Part shown: positions 1 through 8,665 of the stretch, one piece after another
Layout of the letters: each line of letters begins with the position of its first letter
How positions within the stretch are numbered: position 1 is the first letter of the stretch
Origin: Peribacillus sp. FSL E2-0218
GTDB taxonomy: Bacteria > Bacillota > Bacilli > Bacillales > DSM-1321
Reading direction: 5' to 3'
Assembly (NCBI RefSeq): GCF_037992945.1
Contig: NZ_CP150304.1
Coordinates: 561,501 to 625,500 of the forward strand
DNA: 64,000 bases
Position numbers and translations under genes: made by a program
Notes under the pieces: generated by a model
The model's input: the letters and a program-made list of their open reading frames with translations, nothing else
The model's database searches: none
What the model was told of the DNA's origin: nothing

Positions 1-2
1 TT

Positions 3-1574
3 ATCCTTCTTATCTGGCTGCTTGGCGTATACCTTTTCTATTCCCTATCGATGTGGCTGCAGAATTATTGGATGATAGGCATTGCGCAGGATACGGTCTA
101 TGCTATGCGCAATCAATTATTCAAGAAGCTTCACCAGCTGTCCATTCCTTTCTTTGATCGCCGGCAGCATGGGGAACTGATGAGTCGGGTCACGAACGAT
201 ATCGAGAATGTAAGCTCCACTTTGAATAGCTCCGTCATCCAGATTTTCTCCAGTTTGCTGACACTTATCGGGACTGTTGCGGTCATGCTGTATTTGAGCC
301 CGTTGTTAACTTTTCTAACCTTGATCATCGTTCCGCTCATGTTTTTCGGCTTGAGATGGATAACGAACCGGACTGGGAAGCTTTTTAAAGAGCAGCAGAA
401 AAACCTGGGGGAACTGAATGGGTTCATTGAAGAAACGATATCCGGACAGCGGATCGTAAAGGCTTTCTCGCAGGAAGATAAAGTGATCCGGGATTTTATC
501 ACCCGGAGTGAAAACCTGAAGAAGGCCGGTTTTTTATCGCAATCGTATTCGGGATTGATTCCAAAGCTGATGAATTTACTGAACAACTTAAGTTTTACGG
601 TAATAGCCGCTGTCGGAGGTTTTTTGGCGTTGAGCGGGATAGGAACGGTCACCATCGGGGTGATTGTCATCTTTACCGAATATTCAAGGCAATTCACCCG
701 TCCGCTCAATGACCTTGCTAATCAATTCAATACTCTTCTTTCGGCAGTTGCTGGTGCGGAAAGGGTTTTTGCCATTTTGGACGAGAATGAAGAAGAAGTG
801 GATGAGATACAGGTCTCTGAGCTTCGGGATGTCCGTGGTCAGGTTGATTTTGAAGGGGTATTTTTTTCCTATAATGAAGACGACCAAACCATTTATGATG
901 TCAGCTTTCATGCTGAAAAAGGCGAAACCATCGCGCTTGTAGGGCCGACTGGTGCAGGGAAGACGACGATCATTAACCTTTTGGCCCGTTTTTACGAGCC
1001 GAACAGCGGCAGGATCTTGATCGACGGCCAGAATATCCAGCAGGTTACGCGGGCAAGTCTCCGCAAGCATATGGGATTCGTTTTACAGGATTCCTTTTTG
1101 TTTCAAGGTACGATTCGTGAAAATATCCGCTATGGCCGTTTGGAGGCGGGAGATGAAGAGGTGGAGGAGGCAGCCAAGCTTGCCAATGCCCATTCCTTTA
1201 TCATGAAGCTTCCCGAAGGATACGGGACCATCCTGAGTCAGGATGGCAGTGGGATCAGTCAGGGGCAGCGTCAGCTTTTATCGATTGCGAGGGCCATTTT
1301 GGCAGACCCCGTCCTCCTGATCTTGGATGAGGCGACAAGCAGTATAGATACGATCACGGAGCTTAAAATCCAGGAAGCATTACAGCGCTTGATGGAAGGA
1401 AGAACGAGTTTTGTCATTGCCCATCGGTTGAATACGATTCAGCAAAGTGACTTGATCCTTGTTCTTGATGAAGGAAGGGTCATCGAAAAAGGATCCCATG
1501 AGGAGCTGCTGGGGCAAAGGGGTTTTTACTACGACCTATACCGCAGTTCAATTAAGGAAAGTACGACTGGATGA
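3..1574 (+). CDS. ABC exporter subunit, fused membrane and ATPase domains (5' end outside window)
   Basis: The reading frame is open to the left edge, so the gene starts outside the window; the first ATG in the window (position 51) is internal. The visible part begins inside the ABC type-1 membrane domain (several hydrophobic helices up to about base 720) and continues into a complete nucleotide-binding domain. Walker A (GPTGAGKTT) is encoded at about 942-968, the signature ISQGQ at about 1251-1266 and Walker B (LLILDEAT) at about 1315-1338. The layout is that of exporters such as B. subtilis YfiC or BmrA-type half transporters, which export drugs or lipids from the cytoplasm as dimers. A partner half-transporter directly upstream is likely but not visible. 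The substrate cannot be told from sequence. Confidence 0.93.
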   Translation: MLLIWLLGVYLFYSLSMWLQNYWMIGIAQDTVYAMRNQLFKKLHQLSIPFFDRRQHGELMSRVTNDIENVSSTLNSSVIQIFSSLLTLIGTVAVMLYLSPLLTFLTLIIVPLMFFGLRWITNRTGKLFKEQQKNLGELNGFIEETISGQRIVKAFSQEDKVIRDFITRSENLKKAGFLSQSYSGLIPKLMNLLNNLSFTVIAAVGGFLALSGIGTVTIGVIVIFTEYSRQFTRPLNDLANQFNTLLSAVAGAERVFAILDENEEEVDEIQVSELRDVRGQVDFEGVFFSYNEDDQTIYDVSFHAEKGETIALVGPTGAGKTTIINLLARFYEPNSGRILIDGQNIQQVTRASLRKHMGFVLQDSFLFQGTIRENIRYGRLEAGDEEVEEAAKLANAHSFIMKLPEGYGTILSQDGSGISQGQRQLLSIARAILADPVLLILDEATSSIDTITELKIQEALQRLMEGRTSFVIAHRLNTIQQSDLILVLDEGRVIEKGSHEELLGQRGFYYDLYRSSIKESTTG

Positions 1575-1582
1575 TGTAAGAA

Positions 1583-1610
1583 ATGTGTGCCTTAGGGTGC
1601 GCATTTTTTT
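1583..1610 (+). terminator. Rho-independent terminator after ABC exporter
   Basis: Two 8-nt arms (ATGTGTGC and GTGCGCAT, with G-U pairs) enclose a 6-nt loop and are followed directly by six T. It closes the ABC exporter unit just before the tetR promoter. Confidence 0.7.
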
Positions 1611-1701
1611 GCGTTTCCATGGAAACTAATAGTAAGGAGGAAGGGTGCGTTGTTCCGTTTAAGCAAGTGAAAAATGGTTTCAAGTAATAAGTGTTTTCCT
1701 C

Positions 1702-1747
1702 TTGCTTATATGTCTTTAATTTGCTAATATAACTGACGAACGTTCGT
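1702..1747 (+). promoter_or_regulatory. tetR-MFS promoter with palindromic TetR operator
   Basis: A sigma-A-like promoter is visible: TTGCTT (1702-1707), a 17-bp spacer, TAATAT (1725-1730). Just after the -10 box lies the perfect 12-bp palindrome ACGAACGTTCGT (1736-1747), over the expected transcription start. A TetR dimer bound there would block initiation, so autorepression plus control of the downstream pump is the natural reading. Promoter and palindrome are seen; binding is inferred. Confidence 0.72.
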
Positions 1748-1767
1748 TAAAATTCGAGGTGAAAGTA

Positions 1768-2349
1768 TTGAAAAGCAATGACATTAAAGAAGCTGCTCTT
1801 AAATATTTTACGATCCATGGTTATGAAGGAGCATCCCTTTCACAAATAGCAGAAGAAGTCGGCATGAGAAAGCAATCCATTTACGCCCATTTTAAAGGGA
1901 AGGATGATCTTTTTCTGAACGTTTTACGTGATGCGAAAGAGACGGAGTTAACTTCCAAACTTCAATATTTCAGTAAAGTGGATTCAAGGAACCCTGAGAA
2001 GGATTTATACGGATTCTTACAATTGATCATCGATCTTTTCCAAAAAAATGAGCATGTAAAGTTCTGGCTGCGGATGTCTTTTTTTCCGCCAGCCCATCTG
2101 GAGGAAGCCATTACAGAGGAAGTCATCGACATAGAGGAAAAAGTGCAGGCCATACTTGAAGAAAAATTTCAGGATTGGATCAATGCCGGGTTAATCATTG
2201 AAGAGGCGGCAATCACGCCTACGTTCGCCTTCTTGGGAGTTGTCGATTCGATTATGCTTGAGCTTGTATACGGCAATGATGAGAAGCGGCTGAAGGATAA
2301 AGTGGCGGCCTCCTGGACAGTGTTCTGGAGAGGTATATCGCCTAAATGA
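1768..2349 (+). CDS. TetR/AcrR family transcriptional repressor
   Basis: A 193-residue protein with an N-terminal TetR helix-turn-helix (ASLSQIAEEVGMRKQSIYAHF, roughly residues 22-42) and a longer alpha-helical ligand-binding C-terminal domain. I prefer the TTG start at 1768 because a GAGGTG Shine-Dalgarno lies 7 nt upstream; an in-frame GTG at 1759 overlaps that site. It precedes an MFS efflux gene by 25 nt and has a palindrome on its own promoter, so it most likely represses itself and the pump until a toxic ligand binds. The inducer is unknown. The pair resembles the yfiR-yfiS arrangement of B. subtilis, but orthology cannot be proved here. Confidence 0.9.
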   Translation: MKSNDIKEAALKYFTIHGYEGASLSQIAEEVGMRKQSIYAHFKGKDDLFLNVLRDAKETELTSKLQYFSKVDSRNPEKDLYGFLQLIIDLFQKNEHVKFWLRMSFFPPAHLEEAITEEVIDIEEKVQAILEEKFQDWINAGLIIEEAAITPTFAFLGVVDSIMLELVYGNDEKRLKDKVAASWTVFWRGISPK

Positions 2350-2374
2350 TTTACATGGAAAGAGGTGTCACTAC

Positions 2375-3577
2375 ATGGTTAAACCAATTAAAGAACAAAA
2401 GGCGGTATTGATCATATTGCTAAGCAATATATTCATCGCCTTTCTGGGAATCGGTCTCATCATCCCCGTCATGCCATCCTTGATGAACATCATGCACCTG
2501 TCAGGCAGTACGATGGGCTATCTTGTGGCCGTATTTGCGGTATCCCAGCTTATTATGTCCCCGTTCGCAGGCAGGTGGGTCGACCGTTACGGCAGAAAGA
2601 AAATCATCATAATCGGATTATTCCTTTTTGGTGTGTCGGAGCTTATCTTCGGTTTGGGCACGAACGTCGCCGTGTTTTATCTATCAAGGATTCTCGGCGG
2701 GATCAGTGCAGCATTCATTATGCCGGGCGTTACGGCGTATGTTGCAGATATTACATCCGTTAAGGAGCGTCCAAAAGCGATGGGGTATATTTCCGCCGCC
2801 ATTAGCTTGGGCTTTATTATAGGGCCGGGAATAGGCGGTTTCGTTGCTGAATACGGAATCCGTTACCCCTTCTTCCTTGCGGCACTGATTGCTTTTATAG
2901 CCTGCCTTTCATCCATATTTATATTGAAAGAGCCACTGACAAAGGAACAGCTTGCAGAAGTTTCGGCTGATGCAGGGCAAACGAACTTTGTTTCCGATTT
3001 AAAAAAATCCCTTAATCCGCTCTACTTCATTGCATTCATCCTAGTATTCGTACTGGCATTTGGATTATCGGCATATGAAACTGTTTTTAGCCTGTTTTCC
3101 GATCATAAATTCGGTTTCACACCGAAGGATATTGCAATGATCATTACGATAAGCTCAATCTTCGGGGTGGTTGTGCAAGTATTCATGTTCGGAAAAATGG
3201 TGGATATCCTCGGGGAAAAGAAGCTGATTCAATTATGTTTGATCGTCGGTGCCATATTTGCAGTTGCTTCCACCTTGATCACCAGCTATATGGCCGTGTT
3301 GGCGGTGACATGCTTCATCTTTCTTGCATTTGACTTGCTGCGTCCGGCATTGACGACATTTTTATCAAAAGCGGGCGGGAAAGAGCAAGGGTTCGTAGCG
3401 GGCATGAACTCAACCTACACGAGCTTAGGGAATATCGTCGGCCCGGCAATGGGCGGGATCCTATTTGACATAAACATCCACTATCCATATCTTTTTGCTG
3501 CAGTCATTATGGTCATCGGCCTTGGTATTACAGTCATCTGGAAGGAAAAACGTTTGGCTGAAAGCTTAGTGCAATGA
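2375..3577 (+). CDS. MFS multidrug efflux transporter (NorA/Bmr-like, 12 TM)
   Basis: A 400-residue membrane protein with about 12 hydrophobic segments. Motif A of the major facilitator superfamily (GRWVDRYGRKK, near residue 66) follows TM2, and a GPGIGG stretch typical of drug:proton antiporter motif C lies in TM5 (about residue 149). Length and motifs match the DHA1 group (NorA, Bmr, Blt), which expels amphipathic cations in exchange for protons. It starts 25 nt after the TetR gene behind an AGAGGTG site and ends at a strong terminator, so the two form one operon. The drug spectrum is not predictable from sequence. Confidence 0.92.
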   Translation: MVKPIKEQKAVLIILLSNIFIAFLGIGLIIPVMPSLMNIMHLSGSTMGYLVAVFAVSQLIMSPFAGRWVDRYGRKKIIIIGLFLFGVSELIFGLGTNVAVFYLSRILGGISAAFIMPGVTAYVADITSVKERPKAMGYISAAISLGFIIGPGIGGFVAEYGIRYPFFLAALIAFIACLSSIFILKEPLTKEQLAEVSADAGQTNFVSDLKKSLNPLYFIAFILVFVLAFGLSAYETVFSLFSDHKFGFTPKDIAMIITISSIFGVVVQVFMFGKMVDILGEKKLIQLCLIVGAIFAVASTLITSYMAVLAVTCFIFLAFDLLRPALTTFLSKAGGKEQGFVAGMNSTYTSLGNIVGPAMGGILFDINIHYPYLFAAVIMVIGLGITVIWKEKRLAESLVQ

Positions 3578-3626
3578 TTAGCAATTCCTGAAACATCAAT
3601 TACGTGGTTGATTCCTTTCATGACAT

Positions 3627-3667
3627 AAAGCCCCCTTGTCCATATCGGAAAGGGGGCTTTGTTTTTT
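3627..3667 (+). terminator. Terminator after the tetR-MFS operon
   Basis: Arms AAAGCCCCCTT (3627-3637) and AAGGGGGCTTT (3650-3660) are a perfect 11-bp inverted repeat with a 12-nt loop, followed by G and six T. Confidence 0.9.
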
Positions 3668-3708
3668 GAATCTATTAACGGGAATTAACAAATAATAGAC
3701 GGATTGCA

Positions 3709-3921
3709 TCAAATTCCATTATATTTCCTTTCAATTCTCCTAAGCTCATCTGAAAGACCGAATAAGGTGTGTAATACGGCAGTTTGGATATATAGATTCA
3801 TATAGTTATCATTGCTCTTCTTTTGAAAAGATAAATCATGTTTTTCATCAATGATTCTAGTGATGCATTGGTTGATTTCAGTCCACAATTCTTTCGTGCT
3901 TTCTTTCGTTTTCGTCTCCAT
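3709..3921 (-). CDS. Small hypothetical protein, 70 aa
   Basis: A short charged helical protein, no signal peptide or membrane segment, family not recognised. The ATG at 3921 is preferred because AAAGGAG lies 9 nt upstream; a longer 81-residue version from 3954 has no comparable site. It is a single gene read toward the MFS gene's terminator. Amino acid composition (Lys/Glu/Gln-rich, regularly spaced Leu) looks like a real soluble protein rather than a shadow frame, and no other frame here is open for long. Confidence 0.6.
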   Translation of the reverse strand: METKTKESTKELWTEINQCITRIIDEKHDLSFQKKSNDNYMNLYIQTAVLHTLFGLSDELRRIERKYNGI

Positions 3922-4309
3922 ATTCTCCCACTCCTTTTTTATTATTCTATCCACTCTATTAAATTCTTATACTTGGTTTCCGTTAATTTCATTCTTCAAT
4001 TTCCGACAAGATACCGCACATCCATCATTCCTGCATGAAGGGGAGTTCTCTTCCTGCATCAAAAATGACAATAAGACATTTATATGAAGGCGCTGGCGGA
4101 AGGAGAGTGATTTATCGACAGAATAATTGTAAATTCATTACAAATTGACTAAATATATATTGCAAAAAAACCATTTAATAACATATAATTCTGAATATAT
4201 ATAAAATTCTTTAAATTGGGTGGTTGCAGTCGTTTTAAGATCTGGCGCCATATGAAATGAGGATTTTTTTATAGTAAATCATCCGTTCCAATGAGAGGAG
4301 ATGGTAAAA
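3922..4309 (+). promoter_or_regulatory. cstA promoter and leader
   Basis: This 388-bp intergenic stretch is AT-rich. A sigma-A-like promoter is visible: TTGCAA (4160-4165), 18 bp, TATAAT (4184-4189), giving a leader of about 115 nt before cstA. No cre site or riboswitch was recognised in the leader. Confidence 0.5.
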
Positions 4310-6367
4310 ATGAAAGCGCTTAAATCAGTCGTTCTTTGGGGAATCATTTCCGCTGTGGGGGCCGTGAGTTTTGGTTTTGTCGCTTTAAACCGCGGGGAAA
4401 GCATCAATGCCATGTGGATCGCTACGGCAGCACTCTGTGTTTATTCCATTGCCTATCGCTTTTATAGTAAATTCATCGCACAGAAAGTGTTTGAGCTGGA
4501 TGATGATCGCCAAACCCCGGCAGAAGCGAATAATGATGGGAAGGACTATGTACCTACTAATAAATGGGTGCTTTTTGGACACCATTTTGCGGCGATTGCT
4601 GGTGCGGGCCCTCTAGTAGGACCCATTCTCGCAGCCCAGATGGGATATTTGCCAGGGACACTCTGGCTTGTTGTCGGAGTTGTATTGGCAGGTGCCGTTC
4701 AGGATTTCATCATTCTCTTCGGCTCGATGCGCCGAAACGGTAAATCCTTGGGTGAAATGATCAAAGAGGAAATTGGGCCCGTTACAGGTTTGATAGCCAT
4801 GATCGGAATCCTTGGCATCATGATCATCTTATTGGCGGTGCTTGCCCTCGTTGTCGTAAAGGCACTGGTCGGAAGCCCTTGGGGGATGTTCACGATCGCC
4901 TCGACGATACCGATTGCCGTCCTTATGGGCATCTATATGCGCTATATAAGGCCAGGGCGTGTAGGCGAAGGGTCCATCCTGGGCATCATCCTGTTGATGC
5001 TGGCATTATACTTCGGACGCTTTGTATCGGAAAGCGCGACATTGGCGCCGATGTTCACATTCAGCGGCAAAACGATTGCCATCATGTTGATAGTATACGG
5101 CTTCGTTGCTTCCGTTTTGCCGGTATGGATGTTATTGGCACCGCGTGATTACTTAAGTACGTTTTTGAAAATCGGAACGATCATCGGACTGGCGCTTGGT
5201 ATCTTTCTTGTCATGCCGAGCCTTGAAATGCCTGCCGTCACCCAATTCATTGATGGAACTGGACCCGTATTCGCCGGGAATCTATTCCCTTTCCTATTCA
5301 TTACGATCGCTTGTGGAGCGGTGTCGGGATTTCATGCACTCGTTTCATCTGGTACAACTCCTAAAATGATTGAACGTGAGTCCCATTCCCGTCCAATCGG
5401 TTACGGGGCGATGCTGACTGAATCATTTGTTGCCATCATGGCGATGATTGCAGCCTGTGTCCTGACGCCAGGGATTTATTTTGCGATTAACAGTCCGGGA
5501 GCGGTTGTGGGAACGGAGCCGGCCCAGGTGGCGGCGACGATATCGGATTGGGGCTTCGTTTTGACGCCGGAAATGATCACTGACCTTGCGGATGATGTTG
5601 GGGAAGAGACCATTTTATCCCGAACTGGAGGGGCGCCAACCTTTGCGATCGGGATGGCCCACATCTTCTCGCAAGTGATTGGCGGAGCATCGCTGATGGC
5701 ATTTTGGTATCACTTTGCGATCCTGTTCGAGGCGCTGTTCATATTGACGACCATTGATGCAGGAACAAGGGTTGGGCGTTTCATGATCCAGGATATCATC
5801 GGAACCTTCTACAAGCCATTTGCCGAAACGAATAAGTGGCTGCCCAATATCATTGCTACGGCCATTTGTGTAATTGGCTGGGGATACTTCCTTTATCAAG
5901 GGGTCATCGATCCGCTTGGCGGGATCAATACCCTCTGGCCGTTGTTTGGAATCGCAAATCAAATGCTTGCCGCCATTGCGTTGCTGCTTGGTACGACAGT
6001 CCTCTTTAAAATGGGCAAAAAAGCATACAGTTGGGTCACTCTTGTCCCGACTACCTTCTTATTGATCGTGACCATGACGGCTGGCTGGCAAAAGCTGTTT
6101 CACGATAACCCGGCGATCGGCTTTTTAGCGCATAAGGATAAATTCAAGGCAGCGTATGATAAAGGGGAAATCCTCGCTCCTGCAAAAGATTTAGCCGAAA
6201 TGAAGCAGGTCATCGTCAATGATTATGTCGATGCCGCACTTTGTGCCATCTTCATGATCGTTGTGATCACTGTCCTTATTTCTGCAATAAGGCTGTGGAT
6301 AAAAGTGCTGAAGAACCAGAAAATAGATTTACATGAATCGCCTTATGTATCGAGAAGGACCTCATAA
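4310..6367 (+). CDS. cstA: CstA family peptide/pyruvate transporter (carbon starvation protein A)
   Basis: A 685-residue integral membrane protein with more than a dozen hydrophobic segments, close in length to E. coli CstA/BtsT. The conserved CstA core is evident: HHFAAIAGAGPLVGP near residue 90, GCGAVSGFHALVSSGTTPK-type sequence near residue 345, and DAGTRVGRF near residue 487. Family members import peptides or pyruvate with protons during nutrient limitation. The ATG at 4310 is chosen because GAGGAG ends 9 nt upstream; an ATG at 4301 abuts that site. The next gene encodes a YbdD/YjiX protein, the usual companion of this transporter. Confidence 0.95.
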   Translation: MKALKSVVLWGIISAVGAVSFGFVALNRGESINAMWIATAALCVYSIAYRFYSKFIAQKVFELDDDRQTPAEANNDGKDYVPTNKWVLFGHHFAAIAGAGPLVGPILAAQMGYLPGTLWLVVGVVLAGAVQDFIILFGSMRRNGKSLGEMIKEEIGPVTGLIAMIGILGIMIILLAVLALVVVKALVGSPWGMFTIASTIPIAVLMGIYMRYIRPGRVGEGSILGIILLMLALYFGRFVSESATLAPMFTFSGKTIAIMLIVYGFVASVLPVWMLLAPRDYLSTFLKIGTIIGLALGIFLVMPSLEMPAVTQFIDGTGPVFAGNLFPFLFITIACGAVSGFHALVSSGTTPKMIERESHSRPIGYGAMLTESFVAIMAMIAACVLTPGIYFAINSPGAVVGTEPAQVAATISDWGFVLTPEMITDLADDVGEETILSRTGGAPTFAIGMAHIFSQVIGGASLMAFWYHFAILFEALFILTTIDAGTRVGRFMIQDIIGTFYKPFAETNKWLPNIIATAICVIGWGYFLYQGVIDPLGGINTLWPLFGIANQMLAAIALLLGTTVLFKMGKKAYSWVTLVPTTFLLIVTMTAGWQKLFHDNPAIGFLAHKDKFKAAYDKGEILAPAKDLAEMKQVIVNDYVDAALCAIFMIVVITVLISAIRLWIKVLKNQKIDLHESPYVSRRTS

Positions 6368-6380
6368 GGGAGGGAAGGCA

Positions 6381-6584
6381 ATGTTGAAAAGGTTGACCAA
6401 GATACTCAGCTACAGAAAACAGTTTGTCAGTTTGCTTGTAGGCGTGCCCAGTTATGATACCTATGTGACACATATGAGCGTCCACCATCCGGAAGATCCC
6501 GTAAAGACGAGGAAAGAATTTTTCTGCGAAGCACAGGATGAACGATATAATGCAAAAGGCGGGAAAGTATCCAGATGTTGTTGA
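6381..6584 (+). CDS. YbdD/YjiX family protein, CstA companion
   Basis: A 67-residue cytoplasmic protein starting 13 nt after cstA behind a GGGAGGG-type ribosome site (ATG 6381). The block YDTYVTHMSVHHPEDP followed by RKEFF...QDERY...RCC is the family signature. These small proteins almost always follow CstA-type transporters and are thought to assist them; the mechanism is not established. The paired cysteines at the C-terminus are conserved in the family. Confidence 0.9.
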   Translation: MLKRLTKILSYRKQFVSLLVGVPSYDTYVTHMSVHHPEDPVKTRKEFFCEAQDERYNAKGGKVSRCC

Positions 6585-6603
6585 ATGAATATACGCTTGA
6601 AGG

Positions 6604-6630
6604 CTCCTCGAATATGAGGGGTTTTTTTTT
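6604..6630 (+). terminator. Terminator after cstA operon
   Basis: CTCCTC and GAGGGG pair over a 6-nt loop and are followed by a run of nine T. Confidence 0.8.
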
Positions 6631-6661
6631 GTGAGGTAAATATCTAGTTCAATGGTTTTGG

Positions 6662-6678
6662 TGTAATATAACCTTACA
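6662..6678 (+). promoter_or_regulatory. TnrA (GlnR-type) binding site upstream of amtB
   Basis: TGTAATATAACCTTACA fits the TnrA consensus TGTNA-N7-TNACA at every fixed position. In B. subtilis the orthologous nrgAB operon is activated by TnrA under nitrogen limitation through such a site. The match is seen; activation here is inferred. Confidence 0.85.
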
Positions 6679-6705
6679 TTAGGTTATGAATACGGAAAAA
6701 ATCTA

Positions 6706-6734
6706 TTGAATTATTAGAAAATTAAGTATATGAT
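6706..6734 (+). promoter_or_regulatory. amtB-glnK promoter
   Basis: TTGAAT (6706-6711), 17-bp spacer and TATGAT (6729-6734) form a good sigma-A promoter. The centre of the TnrA box is about 70 bp upstream of the predicted start, somewhat further than in B. subtilis. Confidence 0.6.
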
Positions 6735-6793
6735 AAAAAATATAACATATATTCGTTAACAAACATAACATATAAAAACAAGGGGGAAACAAT

Positions 6794-8008
6794 ATGCAAA
6801 TGGCTGATTCGGTTTTTATGTTTTTGGCGACCATGATGGTTTGGCTCATGACACCAGGGATTGCCTTATTTTATGGGGGGATGGTAAAAAGTAAAAATGT
6901 CCTGAATACCGCAATGCACAGTTACATGCCACTTGCCGTCATTTCGATTCTTTGGGTGTTTATCGGATATTCTTTATCATTTTCACCTGGAAATACACTT
7001 CTAGGTGGTCTTGATTGGGTGGGGTTAAAGGATGTAGGATTCGAACCTGGTCCTTACAGCGAAACGATTCCTCATAGCTTATTCATGTTATTCCAAATGA
7101 CTTTTGCCGTTTTAACCGTATCGATCATTGCAGGTGGAATTGCCGAACGAATGAAGTTTTCAGCATTCTTGATCTTTACGATCTTGTGGTCTTTATTGGT
7201 ATACGCACCAGTTGCGCATTGGGTATGGGGAGGAGGCTGGCTGGCGCAGCTTGGTACATTGGATTTTGCTGGAGGCAACGTTGTTCATATTTCTTCAGGG
7301 GTTGCCGGTTTGGTTTTGGCGATCATGGTAGGGAAAAGGAAGGAATCGGGGGACAGTGCGCCGCATAATCTGCCGTTAACTTTCCTTGGCGGATCATTAA
7401 TATGGTTCGGGTGGTACGGTTTTAACGTCGGAAGCGCTTTGACGATCAATGCAGTGGCAATGACGGTATTCGTGAATACAGCCGTGGCTGCAGCTGCTGG
7501 CATCATAGGCTGGCTGATCGTTGAGTACATGGCAAATAAAAAGGCGACATTGCTTGGAGCAGTATCCGGAGCGATTTCCGGGTTGGTTGCCATTACACCC
7601 GCTTGCGGATTCGTGACGCCTGCATCCTCGATCATCATAGGAGTCGTCGGTGGGGCAGTATGCTTCTGGGGCGTATTCTTCTTGAAGAATAAACTGGGGT
7701 ATGACGATGCATTGGATGCTTTCGGGCTGCATGGGATAGGCGGAACATGGGGAGGCATCGCTACTGGTTTATTCGCAACGACTTCCGTCAACGAAGCTGG
7801 GGCAAATGGATTATTTTACGGGGATTTCAACTTACTGTGGAAGCAGCTTGTGGCCATCATCGCCACATATATTTTTGTTGCCGTGGTCACTTATGTCCTT
7901 GCTAAAGTGATTAATGTGTTCGTTCCGTTGCGTGTCAGTGATGAAGATGAGTCAATGGGGCTCGATCTTACACTTCATGGCGAAAAAGCCTATCATGAAT
8001 CAATTTAG
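6794..8008 (+). CDS. amtB: Ammonium transporter AmtB/NrgA
   Basis: A 404-residue protein with 11 predicted membrane helices and Amt signatures: TPGIALFYGGMV near residue 18, VAHWVWGGGWL near residue 140, and FGLHGIGGTWGG near residue 312 carrying one of the twin pore histidines. It conducts ammonium/ammonia across the membrane when nitrogen is scarce. The ATG at 6794 follows an AGGGGG site. The PII gene lies 15 nt downstream, the standard nrgAB operon in which PII gates the channel, and a perfect TnrA box sits upstream. Confidence 0.97.
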   Translation: MQMADSVFMFLATMMVWLMTPGIALFYGGMVKSKNVLNTAMHSYMPLAVISILWVFIGYSLSFSPGNTLLGGLDWVGLKDVGFEPGPYSETIPHSLFMLFQMTFAVLTVSIIAGGIAERMKFSAFLIFTILWSLLVYAPVAHWVWGGGWLAQLGTLDFAGGNVVHISSGVAGLVLAIMVGKRKESGDSAPHNLPLTFLGGSLIWFGWYGFNVGSALTINAVAMTVFVNTAVAAAAGIIGWLIVEYMANKKATLLGAVSGAISGLVAITPACGFVTPASSIIIGVVGGAVCFWGVFFLKNKLGYDDALDAFGLHGIGGTWGGIATGLFATTSVNEAGANGLFYGDFNLLWKQLVAIIATYIFVAVVTYVLAKVINVFVPLRVSDEDESMGLDLTLHGEKAYHESI

Positions 8009-8023
8009 AAGGAGGGTGAATAT

Positions 8024-8386
8024 ATGTCAGAGGTTTTAACGAAAATAGATATCATTACTCGTCCAATCAAGTTTGAACAATTCAAAGCGGAACTAGCAAA
8101 AATAGGGGTAAGCGGAATGACTGTATCGGAAGTGAAAGGAACGGGTCTCCAAAAAAGCTATATGGAAACGTATAGGGGCAAGAATCGCGAAATGTCCTTG
8201 CATGACCGTTTGAAAATCGAAATCGTCGTATGTGAAGTTCCGGTTCAGGAAGTTGTAGATGTAGCGCGTAAATTCCTAAGCACAGGTAAACCTGGTGATG
8301 GGAAAATCTTCATTTATGAATTGGCGAATGTTGTGAATATCCGTACGGGAAAAGAAGGACATGATGCGCTGAGGAATGAGTTCTAA
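8024..8386 (+). CDS. glnK: PII nitrogen regulatory protein (GlnK/NrgB)
   Basis: A 120-residue PII protein. The core KIDIITRPIKFEQFKAEL, the T-loop segment KSYMETYRG, the B-loop TGKPGDGKIF (about residues 87-96) and C-terminal VVNIRTGKEG are clear. The T-loop lacks the uridylylated tyrosine context of enteric GlnB, as expected for Bacillus PII, which responds by direct ATP/ADP/2-oxoglutarate binding and docks on AmtB. It starts behind an AGAAGGAGG site 15 nt after amtB. Confidence 0.96.
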   Translation: MSEVLTKIDIITRPIKFEQFKAELAKIGVSGMTVSEVKGTGLQKSYMETYRGKNREMSLHDRLKIEIVVCEVPVQEVVDVARKFLSTGKPGDGKIFIYELANVVNIRTGKEGHDALRNEF

Positions 8387-8447
8387 TGCACTGTAGGAAA
8401 CCGACCGGAGCTGAACTTCAATTGATTAAAGAAAAGGAGCGAACCAA

Positions 8448-8627
8448 ATGGGAAGACTGGTCCGAATCGTTAATGCCAAAAAACAGAAGATTGCCGCCAC
8501 TCTCATTTCGGAAGGAATATATCAACCTGATGATCGAGCCTTTTTATTGGAATTGCCATTAAAGAATTTAGAGGAAATTCTGTCGCTTCGAAGTAAATCC
8601 GCCTTTCGCGATCCCTCAAATAAATAA
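8448..8627 (+). CDS. FbpA-like small basic protein, 59 aa
   Basis: A 59-codon frame starting at ATG 8448 behind AAAGGAG. The pattern KKQKIAATLISEGIYQPDD followed by LLELPLKNLEEIL resembles the Fur-regulated basic protein family (FbpA), which in B. subtilis works with the small RNA FsrA in iron sparing. No Fur box is visible upstream, and the gene sits 61 nt behind glnK without an obvious terminator between, so it may be co-transcribed with the nitrogen operon. The assignment rests on a remembered short pattern and is moderate. Confidence 0.6.
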   Translation: MGRLVRIVNAKKQKIAATLISEGIYQPDDRAFLLELPLKNLEEILSLRSKSAFRDPSNK

Positions 8628-8631
8628 CCCA

Positions 8632-8665
8632 TCAGCCGTTCTTGTGGATCGGCTTCTTTTTGTTT
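8632..8665 (+). terminator. Terminator after fbpA-like gene
   Basis: AGCCG and CGGCT arms with a loop of about 11 nt, followed by a T-rich tract. It closes the amtB-glnK-fbpA block. The following 250 bp up to 8920 hold no recognisable gene. Confidence 0.6.

Noticed and set aside
7285..7791. 168-codon minus-strand frame opposite amtB, and similar long antisense frames elsewhere (for example 38905-39327, 40440-40976)
   Set aside because: They are shadows of strongly coding plus or minus genes, lack ribosome sites and show no family resemblance.
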